In this document: positions 1 through 10,892 of the stretch, in pieces | Numbering within the stretch: the stretch's first letter is position 1 | How the letters are laid out: every line of letters starts with the position of its first letter | NCBI GenBank assembly: GCA_018340805.1 | Contig: JACMZG010001911.1 | Coordinates: forward strand, 53,418,883 to 53,482,882 | Source of the DNA: Microvelia longipes | Taxonomy: Eukaryota; Arthropoda; Insecta; Hemiptera; Veliidae | DNA: 64,000 nucleotides | Direction: 5' to 3' | Made by a program: the position numbers and the translations under genes | Notes under the pieces: generated by a model | Seen by the model: the letters and a program-made list of their open reading frames with translations, nothing else | Databases searched by the model: none | Told to the model about the DNA's origin: nothing

Positions 1-55
1 AATATTTACAATATGATTTATTATTAAATATTAAAATAATTAATTATTTTTGCAC

Positions 56-1793
56 CTCTTTCAAATAATTCAGAAGATAAGGTGCAGCAGGCTTAATGTT
101 TCTGCTATGATATGCAATATTTGCTACGTTGACTAATTTGGCAAAAACTCCTTTCTCTTTTAATTGCCCAACGAATTCTTCCATTATTTCAGCTGGTCCG
201 GATAATGTACAGCTAGTTTTAGAGTTATGGCAAGCAACTTCGATGTCGGGAGGAAGTTCGTCCTTAATGTCTGAGTAACCTTTGCCTGAAATTAAATGAA
301 ATATTTACATTTATATTTCTAGGTTGATGTTTTATGCCTTAATAGTTTTTTCGTAACATGACATGGCAATGAAAATGAGACCAACCTGTTTCTAGTGTAA
401 TGCAGAATACACAACGACATATATATTCATACATATATATGTTCGTTGACATGTCAACGACTTATATATTCGTTGACATACGAATATACGCTAATTAAAT
501 GTTTTCTGGATATTATGAATCTCAACATTAATTTTATAAAATTTGTTTAGTAAAATTAATTAAATAGATACTTCTTCTTGTTATATATACTCCGACGTAT
601 TGTTCATTGATAGTACAGTTAGTTAGAAGCGTCAGGGCCCTTGAAGATCACTCGGGGCTAGATCAAGGCACCCCAGGTTCAAATCTCAGTCAGACTATTT
701 GGTTTTCTCGCTAAACAGTACTGATGTTCCCGTCCCAAGATAACAAGTATCCAGTATCAAATCTTTAAATTTCTTAACTTGGAATACCTCTGTATACAGA
801 GGTATATAACCTTAATGGATACGATAGGAATATTTACCAACTGCAGCCATCATGCCTTTGATAAGCTTTGCATCATTGGATGCCTTTCCTCTTGCATATG
901 CAGCTAGTATAACTTGCTCAGCTGTTAAACATCTGTCAGCATAGGAGCAACCAAGTTCTCCCACAGAGTGTCCAACAATACCTTCAGGGTTTATGCCAAG
1001 CTCGTACAATAAATCTACAAGAGCGATCTAAAACAATTCACTTTACAAAGTTGCAAATGTCGAAGGTGTCGACTATGGTGAAGTTGAGTCTCGAAGGTGT
1101 TTCCTTCTTAGTTTATGTGCTAACTTGACACATTTAGCACATAAGGTTGACATTGATCCTTGAGAAGACACCTTCGTCTCGGGTATTTATAAATTAATGA
1201 GATTACCAGTTTCTCGTAAATGCTTTGCCACAATTATGTTTACCGAAAGTTGAATGCGGATAAAAAGGCAAGAACATAATTTTTTGCACACCTGACAAAG
1301 AAAGTATTGAACAAATACTCCATTGTTTGAAATCCTTGAATGTTTACTTAAAGACTGTAATTTCCACACAATCTTGAGAATGCTTGTCTGTACAACTAAT
1401 CAGAATTCAAAGCGAATAAAATAAATAATAAAAGCCAAAGCGATGTATAGTATCACGTTCATAACTTTTAATTAGTTACTCTTTAAATTAAATGCAAATA
1501 TATTACACTATTAAGTATCAGATACTAATTTAACTCTTACATAACAAATTATTCCTTACCTGAATGGCAGCGATTCCCACAAAGGCATGAAGAATATTGT
1601 CATAAACTTTAGGATCAGTTGATGTTATGAGTGAAATAAGGTCAATTCCTTTGCATAAAAGAATTTGATGACTTTTTTCAATCGATTTCTTCACTATTGG
1701 TATTTTCATAATTCCTGTGCCCATTCCACTCCATTGTGAACCCATACCTGAGAATATGAACCATACTGGTCGTTTCTTTCCTCCTGCGTATGT
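56..1793 (-). other. Gene B MAT exons 9-11, nearly identical to gene A
   Basis: By hand alignment, exon 10 (838-1027) differs from 52675-52864 at 15 of 189 compared positions, with a run of 78 identical bases covering YADRC to NDA. KS exon 1 differs at 49 of 133. Exons 9 and 11 are also clearly closer to gene A than exons 1-8. Adjacent introns do not align by eye. All MAT catalytic residues are present. Confidence 0.8.
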
Positions 1794-4700
1794 CTAAAAT
1801 TATTGTGTTTATAAAATAACAATTTCTAAACAAGCCATTTACAATTTAAAAAAAAAATAAAAAGAAAAATGGGTACGGAATACCTCGGTATTTATTCTTA
1901 CAACTTTAAACTCACTTTGTTCGTCCTCGGAATCACATGATTAGGCAAAGCTTAAAGAGGTATTAATTCAATCTACCTTTTGAGTGTTATAACTTCGGAT
2001 TCTCTTCGCTCTTCCTTAAGTCATGATTACTTAAAGGTTAAAGTAGCATTACTTTGGCTTTGCTACGCTCAAGCTCAAGATAGTTACGTAACCAAATATC
2101 TTTAATGTTTTAACTGAAAAGTAATTGAAGTTTAGAAGAATTAGATGTTGGAGATTATTAAAGCTTTAAAAAGCTAATTTCACTGTGTTGATGAGTGCAT
2201 TAAAAAACCCTGTGGTCATACTTTGCAACCTAGCTTTTTAGCTAGGTTGCAAAGTATGAAGCTAATATTAAGAATATTACCAATATATATTATCATGATT
2301 TATTAATTTTTTATTTTGCTGTAAAACGTCATGTTTTTGAGAGGTGTGAACTAACTGTTTCATTATTCAAATTTTAAACGTCACACCAATAAAGATATAT
2401 TTTTACAAGAATCAAGCCAATATCATAAGAACTAAATTTTGAATAACTATGTTATGTATTGAATTCTTACTATTCTTTATATGTGTGTTAATATTGTGAT
2501 CTTACCTCAACGCTAAGTGTCTTCGTGTTCTTTCCTATAAGTGAAAATCCTCTGTAAAGATGCTTCGGAAAATCAGATCTGAATATTTTTTGTGTAAGCG
2601 AATAGAAATATTCATCAACTGGTTCATTCTCCGTCTGTAATAGAAACATATAATCCTTTATAAAATAATTATATTTATCTAAGCATATGCGTCGATATTG
2701 GATAATAGACCACTTGTATTGCAAACTGGAGTTAGAGTTTATGTCTAAACCCAGGTTTAAGAAAATAACTTATCACTCATTCAAAATCATAACTTATAGT
2801 GGTAGTTTATAAATTCGAGACTGAATAACTGCCTGATCAAGTGGTATAAAAATCTAGTCGACGTTATCAATATCTCTAATTTACACCTGGATAAGCCTGG
2901 AGCAGCTTAGAATGACTGTTCATATTGATTTGAAGTGTGAATATTGATATCCACTAATAACTAGTGATACTAATGGAGACTGAGTATGGCTATTACGTGA
3001 TCACAACTTGCCCATCTTCTAGTAGAGATCTTGCTGTAAGACTATTATCAAACTTAAAAGAGATCAATTACTCAACAACTTAAAAGACTGCCTTTGGGAG
3101 AAAATTAGCTTCCTAGATGTGGTTTTTGCTAGAAGGTGGAAGAATGGTTAAGAAGTAATTACCTTCTTCAAAATTTCTCTCATCTGATTATCATCTTTGC
3201 CTGATAAAAGTAGTATGCGTGGAATGCCGTCGTTAGGAAAGTAGGATGAGTCCAGATGAGCACGAGTTTTTGAATTTCTTTTTAGTAATGTGTGTCCATA
3301 GCAACTCGACAGACCTACCGAAGTAACACCAACGTAATCTCCCTCAAGTGGTGTCTTTTCAGTTACAACCTGTGTTAGAAACAAATAAATTTAACTCGAA
3401 AAGTTTTTCGGGAAACAAATCTATTTAAAGTGGAAGCTTAACAGGCTAAATTTAAAAGGTATAAATAGACCAACCTTAGTCTTGTATTAAACACTAATGA
3501 TTGGAGACTTACCTATCTATTTATACCTGTCTCTGCCTTTATCTTGGAGTCTTGTGACCATGGCAAGGAATAAGAGGGTTCGATCTTAAAGTTCGACGTA
3601 ATCCACTTGAGTCTCGAAGGTGTTTCCTTCTTAGTTTATGTGCTAACTTGACACATTTAGCACATAAGGTTGACATTGATCCTTGAGAAGACACATTCGT
3701 CTCGGGAATTTATAAATTAATGAGATTTCCAGTTTCTCGTAAATGCTCTGCCACAACATACCGAAAATCGACATTAATGGTGTTTGATGTCCTATGCTAA
3801 ACGCGTAGACGTCTATTTTTCTTTCTGATATAATCTTTGCTGCTGGTACAAGGAATCTTATGGTCACAAATAGTTTTTCTTGGAAGGAAATCTTCATCAC
3901 TTACAAGAAAATTTTCGTTGTGAAGTAAGTCTTGAGGATAGTCCCAATATCATTGAGTATTAAAATCTTGCTAATCCTATGCGTAATTCCTTGAAATATT
4001 TGAAAAATACGTTTTCCCTTCCTGTGTTTTATTCTCTCTTCTAGCTGGTTAATAAAATACGTAACGATAAATAATCCTGTTGACATCTGCTTTCTTGCAG
4101 CCACTGAAAGTGACGCCTGGATGTATAGTTTCGTCTAATCCCAGTATTATTTCTCACCAACTTTAAAGCCAACTTTTGTGAAAATATCTGTCCGGAGGAG
4201 TTGGTTTGTGATAGACCCTGTGTCTTAGTGTGCTCTGATTTCTCTATGTCACAGGGACATTTGTAAAAGGCAGTGATCTATTATTTTGTATATTTCTACA
4301 ATCAACTTTATTTTCTAAGGGTGAATGGAGTTCTCATGTTGTAAGAAATTTACTTGGTGTCTCATGAATGTCGCAAAGTAAATGTTGTAAGCATATATAA
4401 TCCAAGGTTTGAGCTAAAGACAAGAAAACGACATTGTTTTGGATTTCAAATAGTTTATAAGTATTTGCTGCCTCAGTTAAAAGGGCTACCCATTTGCAAC
4501 TGTTTGCTGGTAGTATCTTCCATCGAACAAAAGTTCTGAGATTTTAAGCCGTTGTTTTTGGCTACATTTTTAGGTAGTATGTTGCGTAGAAAATCAGTGG
4601 TCTTTGACTGCAATACTAGTAAACAGCGAAATTTATGTACGCAAAATTCTCGAACAGCAAAACAAATCAGCGACCAAAAATCAGTGGTTTTTGACTGGAA

Positions 4701-7700
4701 TACTGGTAAAAAACGAAATTTATGTTCACAAAAAAGTCGAAGAGTGAAACATCATCAGTATATTCCAAAAAGATCGATTTTTGCGCGTAGTAATAGTGTC
4801 ACTGGCTAGTAGTAGTATCAATGTAATACTGTTGCCGAAGACCGGAGCAAGGCTGCTACTTTATTTAACTTTAATATTTTATAGCTCCCTAAAATATTAG
4901 TCATTCTTCTCCCATAAAATAGATATTCCCATGTTTTACAAGTAGTAATATATCCAGAATGATTTCCCTGTGTTCAATCAATAATAAACCCAACCTATAT
5001 TCGACAGTTTGGTAAACGAGTCAGTACCATTGAACTTAAAAATTCTCCACAATATGATCTCGACAGGTACTTTACGAGGAGCCATAGTGAAATCAAACCA
5101 GAGAAGTGAAACGTCGAATTTATCATTTATATTTACGCGGTCACCATCGGAATGCCTAAATCTTCTCTACAAACGTAGAAGTCTACAAAAAGACCTATAT
5201 TTGTAAGTTTATATGTTAAAAAATGTATTTCCTTTATTATTTCCAGAATAATATAAGGTGATATAGCAACATGGTGCTCCATAGTCTTACCTTTATTCTA
5301 CCATCCTTGAGTGCAGGAACCAACGGATTCGGTGATGAATAGTTTAGGGTAGTTGGTATGTAACCTGTCTTCATTGCTATCAATGCATTTACTAGTGACA
5401 TGAATCCTGAAGATGCTTCAGTATGTCCAAGACGCGATTTGCAAGAGCCTACCAGTAATGGTTTATCTCGTCCAGGACATAGTACATCTGATAATGCGTT
5501 TAACTCCATTGCATCTATTGCCTGAAAAGAAATTTGTATATTTTTATTTGTATAAAAATAGTAGAGCGTTAAGTTAGATTTGTATCTAACTTAACGCTCT
5601 ACTTGACTTAAACTTAAATTCTTGAAAGAATGATAATAGAAAATAAAGTTTATTTTTGCACCAAACCTAACCCGGCACCCAAAGACGCTGGTGAGAAGAC
5701 CCAGTCTACTTCATTGTTGTCCTGGCTTAACCAAATGGCACAAGTAGTAGTACTCCTCCCCTTAAAACTAAAGCCTCTTAAATTGTCTGGCTTCTTAACA
5801 AATAGATAATAAAGTTTGCGTTACTTTAAGACGGGACGTCGTAGGGCAGCTCTTTTACGTGAATATTATTTCAAAAATCGACTCTATTTCCTCATTAAGA
5901 TCTTATATTATAAAGTTTTGACTTACTTGTGAAGCACAACCTTCTCCTTCTACATATCCAATTTCAGATTTATTTATATTAACATCTGAATAAAAATCTC
6001 GTAAAAATTTTGGAAATCCATCTAGATCTGGAAATGTGGATATTTGAGATATTTCGGTTGAGCAATTAACTTTAACAATGGTTCCGTAAGATCTGATTGC
6101 ATCTTGTGCTCGTTGAATAAGAAATACAGCAATACCTTCCGATCTGCTGTATCCATCGGCTGAAAATATGATGAATAATGTTTTTTATAATGATGTTAAA
6201 AACAATTTTCTTTTAATAAAAGGTGACAGAGATTACTATGCATATATTGTGAAAGAAAAGGGGTTCATTCTTAGGTATATCTACAACAAAATATGTAGTG
6301 TAATATAATTTGTTTGACGTTTTAGTTGTTTTAGTAACTTCCGAAAGCCTTTTTTATTGGGATTAGTGTAAAAAGAAAGATTATCGAGATTTCTGTAAAA
6401 ATTTAATATGACCAACATTATGAATTGAGAATTGATATAAAGTGTATTAAGTAGAAATGCCACGATACTGCCTAAATTTAAGTTGCATTTTATTGCGAAA
6501 AATAATGATAAAAAATACTCCTAAATAAAGTAAATCTTTAAGTAATCCAAAAAATCTAAATAATCGGCTTCCTTCTTAATCGTCGTTGTGCTAAGGTTAG
6601 TCTAGTCGACTACTAACCTTTATTAGGTTATAGGACAATAAGTATTACTTATATTAAACCTGCAATTACATAGTTTACCTAATAAGGTACAACAAATGTA
6701 TGCATTTTAGTGAGCGTTGTAGATTGATTATACCAATTGCTTGAGATTTTCTTTTAGTATCATACATACCTATCCTCTACCTTTTTAAGAGCAGTTTTTT
6801 AAATATATTTATTGATTATTGTTTTTATTACCATCAGCGCTGAAGCACTTGGTTTTGCCATCATGATTAAGTTTTCCCATCTTGTCATAATGAACAGACA
6901 CTTTTGGACTTATGATGAGACTGCTAGCACCAACCACAGCCATTTTACAGTAACCCCTTGCAACCAAATTCTGTCCAATTTGAAGAGCTTGTAATCCTCC
7001 TATCCAGTTACTATCAAGAGCAAAACTTGGACCTACGCACAATTATTTAGTAGTTAGTGTTGATTAAGCTTAAGAAACAGAAATAACGAGTCATGTTATA
7101 TACAATATCAGGTAATAAAAAGATTATACTTTTATTTGACTGTAATAATATATTTATTCAACTGAGTCTCTACCTGTGAAGTTAAAGAAATATGAGACCC
7201 TGTTGGCTTGCATGCATCTGCTGTGCCCCAACATGCCATGACCACTTGATTTTGAAACCATAACTCCGCCATATTCGGCTTCTGCTGTCATTGATCCCAT
7301 TATCACGGCTACTTTTTCTCGTTCAAGATCATGAGGATTTATTCCTGAAAGAAAATAGCAAATTTATTCTTTATGCCACTCTTATTTACGATCACAGTGA
7401 AAGAGTAAAACAATCAAGATATTTCTTTCTTAAGCCTATCTAACGACACTTTTTGTCATAATGGATTAAAAGAAAAAATATGCGAAAAAGTTGATAATCA
7501 CATGACAAATTAATCTCAACGTTTATCTTTTATGTTCAAATTATAAACAACAGATAATTTTCTGAATATAGAATAATAATTAATTGTTACAATAATTCAT
7601 CATCATTAATTATAATTTTTAAATATAGAATCATTTCCAAAAAAGCGATCACGATTTAATATTAAATTTAGTTGTTAATAAAACTAGTAATGCAGCTGAA

Positions 7701-9853
7701 ATTAATTTTGACCTGTAAGTCATGGCAATAGAAACAGTCCTGACTGACTGCACTCTCTGGCTTTGGTGCGTAAACTAACGCCAGGCTTGTCGTAATTCAT
7801 AGTAAAGACAGTTCTACATTTATTGAAGTAATCACTGATATAATCAATAAGTCTAGTTAAATAAAAAGATTTTTGTCCCATCAAACAAGTTGTGCATAAC
7901 TTGTACATAATTGTTTACATAGTCACATAATCCTCCAAAATATCTCTGAGCCACTGACGTGTAAGGCGATGAGAAGGGTTACCTTGAATGATTTTTAAGA
8001 ATAGATTTAAGATTTAAGAGGATCAGAGGGTTGGTATGATCGAATTGGGAGTCATAGACTTTTTCATCACGCGAGGAAAATATACTCTTGAGATGATGGA
8101 TAAGATTGGAAAAATAGAAGTGGAAATCTGTAATTTTACGAATGATTATGGTTTGGACTCTTTGGAGGCAGTTGTTGTTAGAAAGCTTAGAGGAGACTCT
8201 AACTTCAGTTCTGTAAGTCCAAGTAGGTTTAAATATGTTAGTTTAGATCAAACGTTTGTTGGTGAGTAAAAGTTGAGGGTGACTGTTTAGTAGTTGACAT
8301 AGCAGTTTGTTAATTCTATTCCTGTTGTCTTTCAGATTTAGTATGAGATCCCAAAGTAAGTTGTCTGCCTAGTGTCCACCCAGATAAGTATTGCTGTCGT
8401 ATTAAAGGATGGATTGTTAATTCCGGATGACTGGAGTAAAATTGAAGTGACGCAGTGCAAATGTCACATGGACACTCTTTTGCTTATTGACTTCCATGAA
8501 TCATTTCGTACACCTAGGAAAAATTAGTAAGAAACTATTAAAATGTCAAAGAAGCGACGTTGTATTACCTGCATCAATAATAGCTTCAAAGGTCTTTTCT
8601 ACAGCATGCCTCGTACTAGGCTCCATGACTTCACATAGCTTTCTGTGAATACCAAAGTATGTCTGATCGAAACAATACTTATTCTTAATTTTTCCTGTTT
8701 GGCTTGGTATATCAAGTAGATCTGAAACGAAAAATGTAATAAGTGAAGTCAAATCTTGTTTGATAAGTCTGCCTCTATGGCCACGATCGTGTAATCGCAT
8801 GATTTTGGCACCGGTCTCAAGGTTCGCTGCCGTTAGTTCAGCATCCATATAGCATGCATATCCTCTGTCAATGCATATGAGTAGTATTTGTAATCATGTA
8901 TATTTCACTAACTTTAAATAGTAATAAGATTAATGGATTAATGGATGATACCTACTTTATGTTGTTCCCGCTGGGTGAATACCCTGATGGACCGCAAGGA
9001 CCATTATTAATTTAATTAATAATTCGATTAATTATAACGGATTATAGAGAGTAAACTATGTACGTAGACAACTAATATATTGGGTTATTCTTGATCTTAT
9101 TTTTACAGAATAAGTCAATATATCTTTTGTCAAACTATTGGACAGTATCCATCTGAAGAAATAGAACTAAAGTTTGGTGGCAATAAATCGACCTTGTATT
9201 CAAGCACAGGTAGAATTAAAGGTTTTAAGATATGGTGTTGTGGTGTATTTGTAGGTTCCGATTTGTAAAGAGCAAAGTAAAAATTACTTACACTGAAAAG
9301 GGCCATCTTGCAAATTTTTAACTAAAAGGCAAATCAAGTTACACTTTTGTTCTCTTCTTGGCTCAACTTTTTAACAATAAATAAAAAGCTGGGTAAAAAC
9401 TTGAATATGAACTGCGGATATATGGCAGATAATCTCTACTTTCGTTTTCACCTGGTTTTAATAGTGTAAATAAATTTCAATCAAATTTCAATCCGACAAT
9501 AAGTACCATCGTAATTTATTATTCAGTCTAAACTGCTCCTAGACCTTACGATAGATCCTAGGCCGTTTTAAAAATGTTCAGATAAATTATTAGCTAAACT
9601 TAATTATCTTTGCGGAAAACCACGATATACATCGACTTTAATCTTACTCTACTCTTTCTAGAGAATGTTTTCAATATAAAAAACTAATTATTGCTACTGT
9701 CTTAATCCGTTTACATTTACCTCTGGTCCAATTTTCATCGTTTTCTGTGACTAAATTCTCGCCATTGAATGATTTGTCTTCAAGTTCTCGTAAGTTTAGG
9801 CATTCTGGAAATGAACCAGAGACCCCGGAAATGACCACACTATGATCTTGCAT
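56..9853 (-). CDS. Fatty-acid-synthase-like gene B, 5' half (KS and MAT), continues beyond window
   Basis: Tandem paralog of gene A in the same orientation, about 11 kb downstream of its stop. Exons: 9721-9853, 8569-8721, 7174-7344, 6832-7032, 5927-6159, 5291-5521, 3163-3369, 2506-2634, 1560-1793, 838-1027, 56-285; the next exon lies off the left edge. Lengths 133, 153, 171, 201, 233, 231, 207, 129, 234, 190 and 230 nt equal those of gene A one by one, with equal phases. KS: GPSFALDSNW has Trp162 in place of the active cysteine; EGEGCAS has Glu292 in place of the first histidine; GHTE His330 is kept. MAT: GHSVGE Ser585, YARG Arg610 and AYHS His687 are kept. No frameshift or stop is seen. The KS cysteine loss is shared, so it predates the duplication. 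Confidence 0.88.
1084..1233 (+). repeat. 150-bp repeat, copy 1 (gene B intron)
   Basis: Matches 3607-3756 with about four mismatches. It holds the inverted pair TATGTGCTAA/TTAGCACATA and the outer pair GAAGGTGT/ACACCTTC, so it can fold back. Both copies lie in gene B introns in the same orientation. Confidence 0.8.
2217..2258. repeat. Perfect hairpin, 19-bp stem, TTTT loop
   Basis: CATACTTTGCAACCTAGCT, loop TTTT, exact inverse. In a gene B intron (1794-2505). Confidence 0.9.
3607..3756 (+). repeat. 150-bp repeat, copy 2 (gene B intron)
   Basis: Same element as 1084-1233. Just upstream, 3540-3606 resembles the inverse of about 53100-53215 in a gene A intron (shared CGTAATCCACTT and AGGGTTCGA blocks), so it may be part of a larger SINE-like unit. 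Confidence 0.75.
4570..4745 (+). repeat. Imperfect tandem duplication, about 90-bp unit
   Basis: AAATCAGTGGT(C/T)TTTGACTG, AATACT(A/G)GTAAA and CGAAATTTATGT recur about 90 bp apart in the gene B intron 3370-5290. An 85-codon plus-strand frame crosses both units; there is no other sign of a gene. Confidence 0.55.
5561..5602. repeat. Perfect hairpin, 19-bp stem, TTGT loop
   Basis: GTAGAGCGTTAAGTTAGAT, loop TTGT, exact inverse. In the gene B intron 5522-5926, 40 bp upstream of exon 6. Confidence 0.9.
8036..8269 (+). other. Antisense ORF in a gene B intron with an ACP-like GLDSL motif
   Basis: A 77-codon plus-strand frame in the intron 7345-8568 contains FTNDYGLDSLEAVVVRKL, which resembles the phosphopantetheine site of acyl carrier proteins. 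The rest (start MIELGVIDFF, end LDQTFVGE) does not give a clear four-helix ACP, and there is no splice support. A chance match or a relic; not called as a gene. Confidence 0.2.
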
Positions 9854-9892
9854 AGTTCCTAAAAGCTACGTCTCCAAATTGACCTTAAAACC
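9854..9892 (-). promoter_or_regulatory. Gene B 5' leader segment with splice acceptor
   Basis: A run of T followed by TAG|GG on the minus strand ends 39 nt before the ATG at 9853, matching the arrangement in gene A. The untranslated first exon was not located; it should lie between 9893 and the end of gene A. Confidence 0.5.
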
Positions 9893-10373
9893 CTAAAAAA
9901 AATAAGGTGTTATTGTTTACAGCATAGTCCTCAATTTTTTTAAAAGTTAAAACGTTAATAAAAACGTATGTATAATGGAAAATTGACGACTTGCCTTCAT
10001 CAGTGTATTTATAGATACACTAGATATGGTTGTAGGAACTAAAAGTTGGTATTTATTTTGAAATAATTATTAAATTTTCCAAAGGTGTTTTCTAGTCATT
10101 TCCTAGGTTGCTTGAAGCTTTTTTGCCGATTTCTTTTAGCCTCAAAATCAACCATACCCTATTTTACGTAAATTTATTCCGTTTTATCTTTTCTCTAACG
10201 TAGGTAAAGGTCTTTACTGAATACGCTTGATGCTGCTTAACTTTTTCAATCTTTTACACAAATTATGGATTTATTGTCTTATTAAAGCGAAACGGGGTAC
10301 AATTATACTCAATTTCAACTCAATTTAATTTTAATCAATAATTATATTAAATTAAATAATAAATTAATATACA

Positions 10374-10892
10374 TTAAATAATTCGCTTCAGATTCAAAAA
10401 GACCCTCTTCCCTGAGAGAGTGAAGCTGTCCCTATCTGATAGTAGACTCCCTGATGGGTCGCAGGTCGTAAACAGATAACAAGTGGCTATGAATATCTTC
10501 ATGATAGATGAATACTTATCTAGCAAAGAAACGCAGAGCTCTCTAGCTTTTCCTGACACTGGAGATGGTTTTTCTATAAGAGGCACGCATATGGAGTTTA
10601 AGACATGCCAATTTCCTCTCTCTATGAAGTTTTCCAAGTCGTCAAATTTCCTCGTCCAATAGCTCAATCGCTCTAGAATGCATCTGTCAGTATGAAACGA
10701 GTCTGTGATCCATCTTTCTCCTGTTATGGGAGCGCGGATGATTCGTTGGAGTTTAGGGATAGAAAACATGCATCTATTCAGAGTACGTAGTCTTTTTGGC
10801 ATTTCTGTCCTGAGTCTAAGGAAGTTGAATATTACTATGTCAGTTGTCTTAATTTCCAAACCTGCATCCTTCAGTCCCTCATATATGCGCAC
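10374..10892 (-). CDS. Unrecognised 172-codon open frame between genes B and A
   Basis: The frame contains DVVRIYEGLKDAGLEIKTTD and RTLNRCMFSIPKLQRIIRAP and ends in LSGKRVFLNLKRII. Upstream it continues open without an ATG to about 10978, then a TAA, and beyond it about 30 more coding-like codons. The stretch 10380-11065 is less AT-rich than its surroundings and has coding-like composition, but I recognise no family. It could be a decayed transposon ORF, an exon of an unknown gene, or chance. Confidence 0.3.
   Translation of the reverse strand: MRIYEGLKDAGLEIKTTDIVIFNFLRLRTEMPKRLRTLNRCMFSIPKLQRIIRAPITGERWITDSFHTDRCILERLSYWTRKFDDLENFIERGNWHVLNSICVPLIEKPSPVSGKARELCVSLLDKYSSIMKIFIATCYLFTTCDPSGSLLSDRDSFTLSGKRVFLNLKRII

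Noticed and set aside
640..700. tRNA-like GGTTCAAATCTC near 672, and similar B boxes at 44848 and (inverse) 43855
   Set aside because: No cloverleaf can be built around them; at most SINE or pol III box remnants.
3643..4104. Two adjacent minus-strand frames in a gene B intron
   Set aside because: The first begins inside the 150-bp repeat, and neither resembles a FAS exon or known protein.
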